Shown here piece after piece: positions 36,026 to 45,291 of a DNA stretch of 64,000 nt (position 1 is the first letter of the stretch; every line of letters begins with the position of its first letter). This DNA is from Alteromonas stellipolaris (GTDB lineage Bacteria > Pseudomonadota > Gammaproteobacteria > Enterobacterales > Alteromonadaceae). The notes beneath the pieces are model-generated. The model was not told the DNA's origin and did not search any database. It was given only the letters and a program-made list of their open reading frames with translations. The DNA lies in NCBI RefSeq assembly GCF_001562115.1, contig NZ_CP013926.1, forward strand, positions 2,232,001 to 2,296,000, read 5' to 3'. Position numbers and translations under genes: made by a program.

Positions 36026-36970
36026 ATGTTACTGAACGGTAAAACTCCATCAATTAACCAAATTCGTTATTTTGTTGCCGTAGCTAAATACTTAAGCTTT
36101 CGACAAGCGGCCACAAGCTTAGGTATTAGTCAGCCTACTTTAACGAGTCAAATTAATACCCTCGAAGCGAGTTTGGACTTAATATTATTTGAACGTTCAC
36201 GAACTGGCACCTTATTATCGCCTCAAGGCAAAGCACTTTTCGAAGCCGCCGAAGAAGTACTTCAAGCGAATCACCGTTTTAATGAAATTGCACGGGATCT
36301 GGCTGAAGGTGAAGTGGTTACTTTCCGCCTTGGAATTCCCCCTACTCTTGGCCCTTATTTGTTGCCCCATATTTTGCCTGAACTACATCAGCGCAAGCCG
36401 GGACTTCGTTTCTACGTGCGAGAAGCTGCACCGCAGGCACTACAACATGGATTGCTGCATGGCGAGTACGATTTAATTATCTCACCACTTTCCAGTGAAT
36501 ATTCGCAGCTAATTACGGAGCCGTTATTTAACGAACCCCTTAAATTTGTTGTTCCCTCCGATCATCACCTTGCAGGGAATGCCTTTGTTCGCCCTGAACA
36601 AATTGCCGGGGAAAAAGTACTCACATTAGAAGATAGACACCATTTTCATCATCAAGTGCAACATATTTGCGACGAGATTGGCGCAAACCTGCAACGGGAC
36701 TATGAAGGAACAAGCTTAGATACACTGCGACAAATGGTAGTAATGGGTATGGGGGTAGCATTTTTACCTGGGCTATATATACATTCAGAGTTGCATCACC
36801 CTGAGGCACTTCATGTTTGTGAAATAGAAGGTATGCCCATTGAAAGACAGCACTCCTTAGCATGGAGAAATACCGCACCTGGACGCAAAACCTTCAGGGA
36901 AATTACCTCTGTGATAAGAGATATTATAGGTAATCGACTTTCAACTGCCGTGGATGTCATTCACGGTTAA
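36026..36970 (+). CDS. LysR-family regulator, OxyR-like but lacking the peroxidatic cysteine
   Basis: A 314-residue LysR-type regulator: N-terminal winged HTH (about 9-68, QAATSLGISQPTLTSQINTLE) and a periplasmic-binding-like effector domain with OxyR-like IPPTLGPYLLPHILPEL (about 104-120). In the region matching OxyR LEDGHC199-(8 residues)-C208 it reads LEDRHH and ends in C215, so the peroxidatic Cys is His206 while the resolving Cys remains. It should therefore not sense peroxide through a disulfide. It is divergent from the carbonic anhydrase-SulP unit, its likely target, and may respond to inorganic carbon or a metabolite. Confidence 0.88.
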   Translation: MLLNGKTPSINQIRYFVAVAKYLSFRQAATSLGISQPTLTSQINTLEASLDLILFERSRTGTLLSPQGKALFEAAEEVLQANHRFNEIARDLAEGEVVTFRLGIPPTLGPYLLPHILPELHQRKPGLRFYVREAAPQALQHGLLHGEYDLIISPLSSEYSQLITEPLFNEPLKFVVPSDHHLAGNAFVRPEQIAGEKVLTLEDRHHFHHQVQHICDEIGANLQRDYEGTSLDTLRQMVVMGMGVAFLPGLYIHSELHHPEALHVCEIEGMPIERQHSLAWRNTAPGRKTFREITSVIRDIIGNRLSTAVDVIHG

Positions 36971-37078
36971 TTACGTATTTACGTTTCTACACTTATCGCA
37001 ATTTAGCTAATTAGCATGACAAAATTGATTAAAAATAATGGTATATTTACGTTAATACATGAGCAACTTTCATAAATT

Positions 37079-37972
37079 ATGATTGAACGTCAGCATCTTA
37101 AAATTATTAACGCTATCCATAAACACGGCACCATGACGGAAGCAGCCAAGTCCTTGTTTGTTACTCAGTCTGCACTTAGTCATTCGATGAAAAAACTAGA
37201 AGCTAGCTTTTCTTTACCGCTTTGGCAAAAAGAAGGTCGAACATTAGTGTTGACTCAAGCAGGTAAAAGCTTGGTTGGGTTATCTCAACGGGTGCTGCCT
37301 CAGTTTGAACATACTGAGGCTCAGCTTCGCCGTATGGCAGAAGGGAAGCAAGGTATATTGCGTATTGGGATGGAATGTCACCCTTGTTTCGAATGGTTGC
37401 TAAAAGTGGTTGCGCCTTTTTTAAAAGCCTTCCCCGATGTAGACGTTGATGTAAGACGAGCATTTTCGTTCGGTGGCTTACAAGCCTTACATGGCTACGA
37501 TATCGATTTACTCCTCACCCCTGACCCATTACATGTAGACGCGATTAATTACACCGGCGTATTAGATTACGAACAAGTGTTAGTTATGCACAATGAGCAT
37601 CCGTTGGCTGAATACGCCTATATCAAGCCTTCGCAATTAGCCAATGAAGTGGTGATCACCTATCCGGTAGAAACCAATAGACTAGATATTTTTTCAGGCT
37701 TTCTTACCCCTGCTGGTGCAAGCGTAAAACAACATAGAACTATTGAAACCACAGAAATTATTTTGCAAATGGTGGCAGCTGGGCGCGGTGTTACTGCGCT
37801 GCCTAAATGGCTGGTTGATGAAGCGAAAGAATCTGATGTGTTAACGTATAAGCCCTTAGGTGAAAAGGGCTTACAGAAAACCTTATATTTGGGTCACCGA
37901 AAAGAGGTTGACCCAATTGGGTTTGTTGACGAATTTATCTCGTTAGCCAAGGCTACCGTATTGCCTAAATGA
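37079..37972 (+). CDS. metR: MetR, LysR-family activator of methionine genes
   Basis: A 297-residue LysR-type activator; E. coli MetR uses homocysteine as co-inducer for metE/metH/metA. It matches MetR along its length: MIERQHLKIINAI start, HTH TQSALSHSMKKLE (about 29-41), the homologous IGMECHPCFEWL (about 95-106) and YPVETNRLDIFSGFLTPAG in the effector domain. It converges on the metA-metH operon. TGAGCAACTTTCA at 37060-37072, one base from the MetR motif TGAA-N5-TTCA, lies just before its start and could serve autoregulation. Confidence 0.9.
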   Translation: MIERQHLKIINAIHKHGTMTEAAKSLFVTQSALSHSMKKLEASFSLPLWQKEGRTLVLTQAGKSLVGLSQRVLPQFEHTEAQLRRMAEGKQGILRIGMECHPCFEWLLKVVAPFLKAFPDVDVDVRRAFSFGGLQALHGYDIDLLLTPDPLHVDAINYTGVLDYEQVLVMHNEHPLAEYAYIKPSQLANEVVITYPVETNRLDIFSGFLTPAGASVKQHRTIETTEIILQMVAAGRGVTALPKWLVDEAKESDVLTYKPLGEKGLQKTLYLGHRKEVDPIGFVDEFISLAKATVLPK

Positions 37973-38105
37973 ACAGATAGCCGTGTTTACATTTTAAATC
38001 GCCCTATCCATCCATTTAACCCTATAGATACGCCACTATGCTGAGTGGCCTCAACAGCCATGATGACCTGCATTTACCATGGCTACTCAGATTACTAAAA
38101 GACCT

Positions 38106-38702
38106 CTAGGGTTTATGCCATTCCAGCAATAAATTGTTTGCGGGCATCTTATGAATTTCCCGTAATACTAAGTCTTGGCTCCACCCAGTTAGCTCGCTGA
38201 TATCACGATAGCCGCCATATCCTCGTTCAATAAGTGATTCATGGAATGATCTGTTACTTTCAGATGAAAATTCGCCGCCAATAGTAAAGGGGCCGTATTG
38301 GCAGAAAACACCGCCTGAAGGTAAGTATTCACTTACCAATTTCATCAACAGCTCAGCTTCATGACGCTGCATGATGTGAGCGGTATTAGCACTGTAAATA
38401 CCTTGAACTGCGAGTGATGGAAAGCTGTCTTTGCCTATGGTTAATGCCACTGGCTTTGAGACATTGGGTAACGCAGCATCTTTCAACCATGCTGCGATAC
38501 CCTCATGGTAGTCAGGTTGGTCACTACAATGCCATTGTAAATGTGGCAAGTTTTCAGCAAAATAAACGGCATGCTGCCCCGTACCGCTGCCAATTTCTAA
38601 CACACCCTTACAATTAGCAAACGTACGATTTAGCACAGCTAAAATCGGCGCTTTGTTATTTTCGCACGCTTGGCTAAACGGCTTTGAGAACGACTCAGTC
38701 AT
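38106..38702 (-). CDS. DUF938 family SAM-dependent methyltransferase
   Basis: A 198-residue class I methyltransferase-like protein: motif [17 protein letters not shown] (about 34-49), the acidic second-strand end CSDQPDY, and the family-specific [19 protein letters not shown] and [28 protein letters not shown] segments. The substrate is unknown. The ATG at 38702 overlaps the 3' end of metH by 8 bases (ATGACTGA), so it is translationally coupled to methionine synthase and is the last gene of the met operon. A longer reading with an upstream start inside metH is unlikely. Confidence 0.87.
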   Translation of the reverse strand: MTESFSKPFSQACENNKAPILAVLNRTFANCKGVLEIGSGTGQHAVYFAENLPHLQWHCSDQPDYHEGIAAWLKDAALPNVSKPVALTIGKDSFPSLAVQGIYSANTAHIMQRHEAELLMKLVSEYLPSGGVFCQYGPFTIGGEFSSESNRSFHESLIERGYGGYRDISELTGWSQDLVLREIHKMPANNLLLEWHKP

Positions 38703-41319
38703 GTAAATTAGGCCCCAACCATTTCTCAGCTTCTTCCAATGTCCAACCTTTACGGGCGGCATAGTCTTCTACTTGGTCTTTTTGAATTTTAGCCACGGCA
38801 AAATATTTGCTTTGAGGGTGGGAGAAATACCAACCTGATACCGCCGCACCTGGCCACATGGCATAGCTTTCAGTAAGCTTCATACCAGTATGTTGCTCTG
38901 CCGATAATAAATCCCAAATAAGCTGCTTTTCAGAATGCTCAGGGCACGCTGCATAACCTGGCGCAGGTCGAATACCTTGGTATTTTTCACGAATAAGGTC
39001 GTCATTGGTTAAGTTTTCACTTTCGGCGTAGCCCCAATATACTTTACGTACTTGTTCGTGAAGGTATTCGGCAAATGCTTCGGCTAACCTATCGGCCACG
39101 GCTTTCACCATAATACCGTTGTAGTCATCACCAGCTTTAATGAAGCTATCGGCTAGCTCATCTTCACCTATTCCGCCTGTCACCGCGAAAGCACCGATAT
39201 AATCATTAATACCTGATGATTTCTCTGCAATATAATCGGCTAAGCAATAGTTAGCGAATTTATCTTTTAAGGTTTGCTGGCGAAGATGATGCGCTACGCC
39301 TTGTACTTCTGAGCGGGACTCATCGGTATACACTTCAATATCATCATCTACCCTATTGGCAGGAAATAACCCAATAACACCTTTAGCGGCTAATGAATTA
39401 TTAGCGATAATGTTATCTAGCATCTCGTTTGCATCGGCAAATAAGGACTTTGCTTCTTCCCCTACCACTTCATCATCTAGAATTCGTGGGTACTTGCCGG
39501 CCAAGGACCAAGTCAGGAAGAACGGTGTCCAATCGATATAAGGGCGTAAGGTAGCTATATCTACATCCACCGGTGTTACCCCTAATTTCTTAGGTGTTAC
39601 GGGTGCTTCTGTAAAATCTGGGTTGAACGCATTGGCGCGTGCTTGGGCTAGAGTAATAGGCTTACTACGCGGCTTCTTACGGGCATGTTGCTCACGTACT
39701 TTGTCGTATTCTTTTGCCAGTTCTTCGGCGTAAATATCTCGAGAGCCACGGTTAAGCAGCTTTTGACACACGCCAACTGCACGACTCGCATTAGGTACAT
39801 ACACCACAGGGGCATGATAGTTTTGTTCTATCTTCACCGCTGTGTGTGCTTTGGAAGTAGTGGCACCGCCAATTAATAGTGGTAAATCGAAACCTTGCCG
39901 CTCCATCTCTTTTGCCACATGCACCATTTCATCAAGTGAAGGGGTAATAAGGCCTGAGAGGCCAATCATGTCCACATTTTCATCTTTCGCCACTTGCAAG
40001 ATAGTAGCAGCGGGTACCATGACACCGAGATCTATCACTTCAAAGTTATTACACTGCAATACAACCCCTACAATGTTTTTACCAATGTCGTGAACGTCGC
40101 CTTTCACGGTGGCAAGCAATATCTTGCCATTGCTTTTGGTGCCATCGGATTTTTCAGCTTCAATGTAAGGCTGTAAGTGGGCTACGGCTTTTTTCATTAC
40201 CCTCGCCGACTTTACAACTTGAGGCAAGAACATCTTACCTTCGCCAAACAAGTCACCAACAATATTCATGCCGTCCATTAACGGCCCTTCAATTACATGT
40301 AGCGGACGCTCGGCTTGCAGGCGGGCTTCTTCTGTATCATCAATGATGTAATCGGTAATGCCTTTAACAAGTGCATGGGCCAAACGCTTATTAACGTCTT
40401 GCTCTCGCCAGCTTAAATCTTCTTTTGCCGCTGCTTTGCCGTCGCCTTGATAGTTGGGGGCGATATCGAGCAAACGCTCAGTAGAGTCGCTACGACGATT
40501 TAGAATGACATCTTCTACCGCTTCACGAAGTTCTTTTGGTATTTCATCATAAACTTCAAGCTGTCCCGCATTTACGATGGCCATATCCATACCGGCACGA
40601 ATAGCATGATATAAAAACACCGAATGCATCGCTTCACGCACAGGGTTATTGCCTCTAAACGAGAACGATATGTTAGAAAGGCCGCCCGAGATGTGCGCAT
40701 AAGGGCAAAGCTCACGAATTTTTCGCGTGGCTTCAATAAAATCTACGGCGTAGTTATCGTGTTCTTCTATACCCGTTGCTACCGCAAAAATATTCGGATC
40801 GAAGATAATGTCTTCTGGCGGAAAACCGATAGATTCTGTCAGCAGTTTATAGCTGCGCTGGCATATCTCAACTTTACGTGCTTGTGTGTCGGCCTGCCCC
40901 GTTTCATCAAACGCCATCACTACCGTGGCGGCACCATAACGTTTAATTTTCTGTGCTTGGGCAAGAAAGCTTTCTTCACCTTCTTTAAGGCTGATTGAGT
41001 TTACAATCGCCTTGCCTTGCACACATTTAAGTCCGGCTTCAATCACTTCCCATTTTGATGAGTCAATCATAATAGGCACCCGACTGATATCAGGCTCAGA
41101 TGCAATTAAGTTCAAAAAGGTAACCATGGCCTGCTTGGAATCAAGCATGGCCTCGTCCATATTGATATCGATAATTTGCGCGCCACTTTCCACTTGCTGG
41201 CGGGCAACATCAAGGGCGGTTTCATAATCGCCTTCAAGAATAAGACGTTTGAAGCGTGCTGAACCAGTTACGTTAGTACGCTCACCAATATTAATAAATG
41301 TAGAAAATTGTGCGCTCAC
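38695..41319 (-). CDS. metH: Methionine synthase, folate/cobalamin/reactivation part (split MetH)
   Basis: C-terminal three-quarters of cobalamin-dependent methionine synthase as a separate 874-residue protein. Domains in order: methyltetrahydrofolate-binding barrel (about 1-270, starting [13 protein letters not shown]), cobalamin cap and B12 Rossmann domain (about 315-550, with the Co-ligating His in DVHDIGKNI), and AdoMet-binding activation domain (about 560-870, [15 protein letters not shown]). It lacks the homocysteine domain, which is the preceding gene. It starts with GTG at 41319 after a clear GGAGG that overlaps the previous stop codon, so the split is genuine and not a sequencing error inside one frame. 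Confidence 0.93.
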   Translation of the reverse strand: MSAQFSTFINIGERTNVTGSARFKRLILEGDYETALDVARQQVESGAQIIDINMDEAMLDSKQAMVTFLNLIASEPDISRVPIMIDSSKWEVIEAGLKCVQGKAIVNSISLKEGEESFLAQAQKIKRYGAATVVMAFDETGQADTQARKVEICQRSYKLLTESIGFPPEDIIFDPNIFAVATGIEEHDNYAVDFIEATRKIRELCPYAHISGGLSNISFSFRGNNPVREAMHSVFLYHAIRAGMDMAIVNAGQLEVYDEIPKELREAVEDVILNRRSDSTERLLDIAPNYQGDGKAAAKEDLSWREQDVNKRLAHALVKGITDYIIDDTEEARLQAERPLHVIEGPLMDGMNIVGDLFGEGKMFLPQVVKSARVMKKAVAHLQPYIEAEKSDGTKSNGKILLATVKGDVHDIGKNIVGVVLQCNNFEVIDLGVMVPAATILQVAKDENVDMIGLSGLITPSLDEMVHVAKEMERQGFDLPLLIGGATTSKAHTAVKIEQNYHAPVVYVPNASRAVGVCQKLLNRGSRDIYAEELAKEYDKVREQHARKKPRSKPITLAQARANAFNPDFTEAPVTPKKLGVTPVDVDIATLRPYIDWTPFFLTWSLAGKYPRILDDEVVGEEAKSLFADANEMLDNIIANNSLAAKGVIGLFPANRVDDDIEVYTDESRSEVQGVAHHLRQQTLKDKFANYCLADYIAEKSSGINDYIGAFAVTGGIGEDELADSFIKAGDDYNGIMVKAVADRLAEAFAEYLHEQVRKVYWGYAESENLTNDDLIREKYQGIRPAPGYAACPEHSEKQLIWDLLSAEQHTGMKLTESYAMWPGAAVSGWYFSHPQSKYFAVAKIQKDQVEDYAARKGWTLEEAEKWLGPNLHD

Positions 41320-41327
41320 GCTGCCTC

Positions 41328-42395
41328 CTAGTGTACAAACGGCTCAAGGCCAGACAAACGCATTTTAGGTTCGAACTTAGGCACCGTTCTTGGTGCTACG
41401 CTGCTTACCGCATCGGCAATAGCACGAATATGTTCTGGCGTACTGCCACAGCAGCCACCCACAATATTCACTAAACCAGATTCTGCCCATTCTTTGATAT
41501 GTTCGGCCATTTCAGGCGCCTCTAAATCGTATTCGCCAAACTCGTTGGGTAAACCCGCATTCGGGTGAGCAGATACTAGACACTCGCTGATCGTTGAGAC
41601 TTCTTCGACATATTGGCGCAACAAGTCTGGCCCTAACGCGCAATTCAAGCCAAACGAAAATGGACTAATGTGGCGCATTGAATAATAAAAAGCTTCAGAG
41701 GTTTGGCCTGAAAGCGTTCTGCCTGAAGCATCGGTGATGGTGCCTGAAATCATTACAGGCAAATGCTTACCTAGTTTTTCGAACACGGTTTCCACGGCAA
41801 AAGCAGCCGCTTTAGCATTTAGCGTATCGAAAATAGTTTCAAGCATAATCAAGTCTACGCCGCCTTCAATTAACGCTTCAGTAGACTCTGTGTAAGCTTC
41901 TACTAAGGCATCGAAAGTCACATTGCGCTTACCTGGGTCGTTAACATCGGGAGAGATAGAAGCAGTACGATTTGTTGGACCTAGAACACCTGCTACAAAC
42001 CTGGGCTTGCCTGGCGTTTTTGCAGTGAACTCATCGGCGGCTTTTCTGGCTAATTTAGCAGCGGCAATGTTGATCTCTCTTGATTGCGCTTGCATGTCGT
42101 AATCGGCCATAGCAATAGTAGTAGCGTTAAAGGTGTTGGTTTCAACAATGTCAGCACCGGCTTCAAAGTAGTCGCAATGAATTTGGTAAATAATATCTGG
42201 CTGTGTAACAGCCAAAAGGTCGTTATTACCTTTTACGTCACAATGCCAGTCCGCAAACTGGGTGCCACGGTAATCTTCTTCTTCCAGCTTGTGTTGCTGG
42301 ATCATGGTGCCCATCGCGCCATCTAATACGAGAATACGTTGTTGTGCAGCGCTTAGCAGTGTTGCTTGCGCGCTAGAAACTTGATGTTGACTCAC
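41328..42395 (-). CDS. Methionine synthase, homocysteine-binding part (split MetH)
   Basis: Homocysteine S-methyltransferase domain equivalent to the N-terminal barrel of MetH, as a separate 355-residue protein. [12 protein letters not shown] starts the barrel; zinc ligands are the Cys of GLNCALG (about 250) and the pair in [12 protein letters not shown] (about 315-326). It should methylate homocysteine with a methyl group delivered by the cobalamin domain of the next gene. Start GTG at 42395, three bases past metA, with AGAGGT inside the metA end. The last residues (EPFVH) match the interdomain linker of intact MetH. Confidence 0.92.
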   Translation of the reverse strand: MSQHQVSSAQATLLSAAQQRILVLDGAMGTMIQQHKLEEEDYRGTQFADWHCDVKGNNDLLAVTQPDIIYQIHCDYFEAGADIVETNTFNATTIAMADYDMQAQSREINIAAAKLARKAADEFTAKTPGKPRFVAGVLGPTNRTASISPDVNDPGKRNVTFDALVEAYTESTEALIEGGVDLIMLETIFDTLNAKAAAFAVETVFEKLGKHLPVMISGTITDASGRTLSGQTSEAFYYSMRHISPFSFGLNCALGPDLLRQYVEEVSTISECLVSAHPNAGLPNEFGEYDLEAPEMAEHIKEWAESGLVNIVGGCCGSTPEHIRAIADAVSSVAPRTVPKFEPKMRLSGLEPFVH

Positions 42396-42398
42396 GCG

Positions 42399-43337
42399 TT
42401 ACCTCTTTGGCTGTGATTTTTCAGCTAACTGATTTAAGTCATACGGCGTTGTTTGGTAAACATAGTAGTTTAACCAGTTTGTGAAGAACAGACTCCCGTG
42501 GGAGCGCCATCTAACGATAGGCGATTTGTTCGGGTCGTTATCCGTAAAATAATTTTTTGGTATGGCGGGGGTTTGCCCGGCTTTGACGTCCCTAAAATAT
42601 TCATCTTTAAGGGTATCAGCATCATATTCTGGATGCCCTGTAACGAAAACCATGCGCTTGTCTTCTGAGGCAACAATATAGGCGCCTACTTCTTCAGATT
42701 CTGCCACCACATGCAGTCCATCTACACTATTATAATTCGCGGTATCGATATGCCCATAACGAGAATGAGGCGCATAGAATACGGGATCGAAGCCACGTAA
42801 TAATTCATTATGTGGGTCGTTTACTTTGTGCTCGAACACACCTGAAAATTTTTCTTTGCGCAGCGTGCGAGTAAAGTTATAAAAATGATACATGGCAGCA
42901 TGTGCAGCCCAACATAAATATAGAGTGGAGTTAACGTGACGCTGTGCCCACTCTAAAATGGTGGTCATAGTATCCCAGTACTTTACGTCTTCGTATTTTA
43001 GTAAAGCTAGAGGTGCGCCAGTCACGATAAGCCCATCGTACTTTTTGTCTGCCACTTGCGAAAAGTCGTGGTAGAAAGCATCCATGTGAGACTGTGGGGT
43101 ATTTTTGGGCGCCTGACTATCGATGCGAATAAAATCCACATCAATTTGTAATGGCGTATTGGAGAGTAACCTCAACAGCTGTACTTCAGTCTCAATTTTA
43201 TTAGGCATCAAGTTTAAGATACCCACTTTAAGAGGACGTATATCCTGATTCGCCGCCCTATTGCTCTCCATGGTGAAGATATTTTCGCCCAACAACACAT
43301 TCTGCGCAGGCAGTTGTTCTGGTATACGAATTGGCAT
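42399..43337 (-). CDS. metA: Homoserine O-succinyltransferase
   Basis: First committed enzyme of methionine synthesis, acylating homoserine. The 312 residues match MetA: MPIRIPEQLPAQNVLLGENIFTM start, LNLMPNKIETEVQLLRLLSN (about 41-60), the nucleophile Cys in STLYLCWAAHAA (about 142), and the His/Glu pair in VTGHPEYD. Whether succinyl- or acetyl-CoA is used cannot be settled by family alone. It is the first gene of metA-metH(N)-metH(C)-DUF938, driven by a promoter overlapping a MetJ-type operator. Confidence 0.95.
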   Translation of the reverse strand: MPIRIPEQLPAQNVLLGENIFTMESNRAANQDIRPLKVGILNLMPNKIETEVQLLRLLSNTPLQIDVDFIRIDSQAPKNTPQSHMDAFYHDFSQVADKKYDGLIVTGAPLALLKYEDVKYWDTMTTILEWAQRHVNSTLYLCWAAHAAMYHFYNFTRTLRKEKFSGVFEHKVNDPHNELLRGFDPVFYAPHSRYGHIDTANYNSVDGLHVVAESEEVGAYIVASEDKRMVFVTGHPEYDADTLKDEYFRDVKAGQTPAIPKNYFTDNDPNKSPIVRWRSHGSLFFTNWLNYYVYQTTPYDLNQLAEKSQPKR

Positions 43338-43369
43338 AGAAGGCTCCAGTCATAAATTACTATGACTGT

Positions 43370-43397
43370 ATTGTGGCAATTACCACACAGATGTCAA
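43370..43397 (-). promoter_or_regulatory. Sigma-70 promoter of the met operon
   Basis: Minus strand TTGACA (43392-43397), a 16-base spacer and CACAAT (43370-43375). The -35 is a perfect consensus and lies partly inside the met-box array, so a bound repressor would block polymerase. Confidence 0.6.
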
Positions 43398-43426
43398 CAT
43401 CTTTACGTCTAGACGTCTAAACGGAT
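43395..43426. promoter_or_regulatory. MetJ-type operator (tandem met boxes)
   Basis: Four consecutive 8-mers in one register match the met box AGACGTCT at 5, 6, 8 and 5 positions: CAACATCT, TTACGTCT, AGACGTCT, AAACGGAT. Tandem 8-bp boxes are the hallmark of cooperative MetJ-SAM binding. The array ends 58 bases before metA. metJ itself is not in the window. Confidence 0.8.
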
Positions 43427-43437
43427 GTTGAAAACCA

Positions 43438-43878
43438 TTATTGGGAAGAGGATTGCTTGTGTACCATAAACAGCATTTCAGCTTCGGCACGAGGGATATC
43501 ACAGGCTTCCATCACTTCTTGCATACTTGCGCCCTGCTTTACTAATTCCGCAGCACGCTGATAAAGCCTTAGAGAGGGATCTTGCAGTTTTAACTCGCGA
43601 ATTTGATTTTCGAAATCGTCTTGTTTTTCTTGAAGGGCTTGAAGATGACGAGTAACAACGAGGCTTCGGGTTTGCGCCTCATTTTGCTGATGACCAAAAT
43701 CTCGAATTTGGGTATCCATGTCATCGGTTCTGCGCGTTACAAGCTCTTGCAGTTCAACTAACGCCGCATGTGTTTTTCGCTCTTTAAACGTCAACCATAT
43801 TGCAAAAATACCCAGTGCTAATACAAGCGCAAGCAATATAAGTTCGTTGAATGTTGGAGCAATAAACTGCAGATCCAT
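43438..43878 (-). CDS. DUF2802 membrane-anchored coiled-coil protein
   Basis: A 146-residue protein with one N-terminal membrane helix (about 12-28, LILLALVLALGIFAIWL), a long coiled coil (about 35-100) and a C-terminal HTH-like element typical of DUF2802 (AAELVKQGASMQEVMEACDIPRAEAEMLF). The family often follows cheW in polar-flagellated gammaproteobacteria, as here, but a terminator separates it from cheW, so it needs its own or read-through transcription. Function unknown. Confidence 0.82.
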   Translation of the reverse strand: MDLQFIAPTFNELILLALVLALGIFAIWLTFKERKTHAALVELQELVTRRTDDMDTQIRDFGHQQNEAQTRSLVVTRHLQALQEKQDDFENQIRELKLQDPSLRLYQRAAELVKQGASMQEVMEACDIPRAEAEMLFMVHKQSSSQ

Positions 43879-43918
43879 ATGCGAAGAAGCCTTAATTCGT
43901 AGCTATATAAAACGGAAA

Positions 43919-43948
43919 TAAAAAAGGCAGATAACCCAGTTACCTGCC
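43919..43948 (-). terminator. Terminator after cheW
   Basis: GGCAGGTAAC/GTTATCTGCC stem (one G-U) with a 3-base loop and a following T-run on the minus strand, 19 bases past the cheW stop. It probably ends the flagellar-chemotaxis transcript. Confidence 0.87.
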
Positions 43949-43967
43949 CTTTAGACGTGTTGGCTGA

Positions 43968-44459
43968 TTAAATTGAACTTAGTTCATCCCACTCATCGTC
44001 ACTTAAAAGTTTATTTAAATCGACTAGGATAAGAAGCTCACCGTCTCGGTTGCTAACACCTTGAATAAACTTAGCACTTTCTTCAGTACCCACGTTTGGC
44101 GCACTGTCAATTTCAGACGAGCGAAGGTAAACCACTTCAGCCACGCTATCAACAAGTATACCCACGACCTGCTCATCAGATTCGATGATCACAATACGGG
44201 TATTATCCGTTATCTCTGTTGGTGGTAATCCAAAACGCGCACGTGTATCAATGACCGTAACAACATTACCACGTAGGTTAATGATACCTAGTACGTAGTC
44301 AGGTGCGCCGGGTACAGGTGCAATTTCAGTGTAACGCAATACTTCTTGCACTTGCATTACGTTAATACCGTATGTTTCTTCACCTAAGCGGTATGTCACC
44401 CATTGAAGGACTTCATCGTTACTGTCGGTGGTATTACTGTTCGTTCTTTCGTCGCTCAT
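43968..44459 (-). CDS. cheW: CheW chemotaxis coupling protein
   Basis: Couples CheA to chemoreceptors in the polar array. The 163 residues form a single CheW (SH3-like) domain: VTYRLGEETYGINVMQVQEVLRY, INLRGNVVTVIDTRARFGLP (about 66-85) and VGILVDSVAEVVYL. The ATG at 44459 lies within the end of parP (26-base overlap) and follows CCAGG; an in-frame TTG five codons upstream is less likely. Last gene of the chemotaxis block. Confidence 0.94.
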   Translation of the reverse strand: MSDERTNSNTTDSNDEVLQWVTYRLGEETYGINVMQVQEVLRYTEIAPVPGAPDYVLGIINLRGNVVTVIDTRARFGLPPTEITDNTRIVIIESDEQVVGILVDSVAEVVYLRSSEIDSAPNVGTEESAKFIQGVSNRDGELLILVDLNKLLSDDEWDELSSI

Positions 44460-45285
44460 GAACCTGGCTCCCAATACTCGGCGTCTGGTCGTTACTGCCT
44501 AAGCCTTTGTTAAGCATAGATATTAATTCGTTAACGTCAATTAACGCGCACATTTTCTCTTTAACCATCCCCGCTAACCAGGGACGCTTACCGGTAGACT
44601 CACGCCATTTGACGTCAGCTTTTGCCAAGGTGACCGTGTTAACCAGTTTCTCACTGGCCAATCCCCACGAACTATCCCCTAACATAATAAGATATCGGTA
44701 GTTCAATGACTCTGCGAGACTCTCATCATACTTTTCTGGCATGACCCATCTTGCAGAATCTACAACGCTAAGCTTCTCTTCGCGATGTATCATTACCCCC
44801 ATAAACCAATCTGGTTTCCCAAATAGAGGGCCTATCTTTTCAATCTGATGAATACCACCTAGGGTGGTCAATGGCACCGCTAATGTTAACCCTGCCACTT
44901 CAAAAAACAATGCCTGAAAATTATTTTCGAGGCTGTCGACCAACAATCCATTTTCTACTGATTGCCCCTCTTCTGGAAAGGCTTGCACTGACTCAGCAGT
45001 CTCATTATCTATTTCATTGTAGTCGCTTTTTTCGTATTGCGTAGTTTCTTCGACATCTTTGCCTGTGCTAGATGACACGGCTTCAATGATGGCTTCTTCA
45101 ACCACGATTTGTTCAGTGGCAGGTGCTTCATCAATTGTGGCTTCTTCGGCTAACGTTTGTACTGCCTGCTCAAGCAATTTTGCCGTTCGCGCAGTTACGT
45201 CTGCCGGATCATCTGGCTCTTTTAATAGGCTATCGAGATAAGCCTCTACAACGTCTTCCCGTGCAAAAGGTCCTTGATTGCTCAT
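44434..45285 (-). CDS. parP: ParP-like CheW-domain protein for polar array localisation
   Basis: A 283-residue protein with an acidic N-terminal half of low complexity (about 1-120, many Glu and Thr) and a C-terminal CheW-like domain (about 127-265; EVAGLTLAVPLTTLGGIHQIE, MGVMIHREEKLSVVDSARWV, MCALIDVNELISML). Position between parC and cheW and this architecture match ParP of Vibrio, which links the polar ATPase ParC to CheA and holds arrays at the pole. Annotation pipelines may call it simply a CheW-domain protein. Confidence 0.85.
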   Translation of the reverse strand: MSNQGPFAREDVVEAYLDSLLKEPDDPADVTARTAKLLEQAVQTLAEEATIDEAPATEQIVVEEAIIEAVSSSTGKDVEETTQYEKSDYNEIDNETAESVQAFPEEGQSVENGLLVDSLENNFQALFFEVAGLTLAVPLTTLGGIHQIEKIGPLFGKPDWFMGVMIHREEKLSVVDSARWVMPEKYDESLAESLNYRYLIMLGDSSWGLASEKLVNTVTLAKADVKWRESTGKRPWLAGMVKEKMCALIDVNELISMLNKGLGSNDQTPSIGSQVHERRKNEQ

Positions 45286-45291
45286 CTAACT

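Noticed and set aside
38695..42395. Split metH read as a pseudogene
   Set aside because: Both parts are full-length for their domains, zinc and cobalamin ligands are intact, and the second part has its own ribosome binding site and GTG start.
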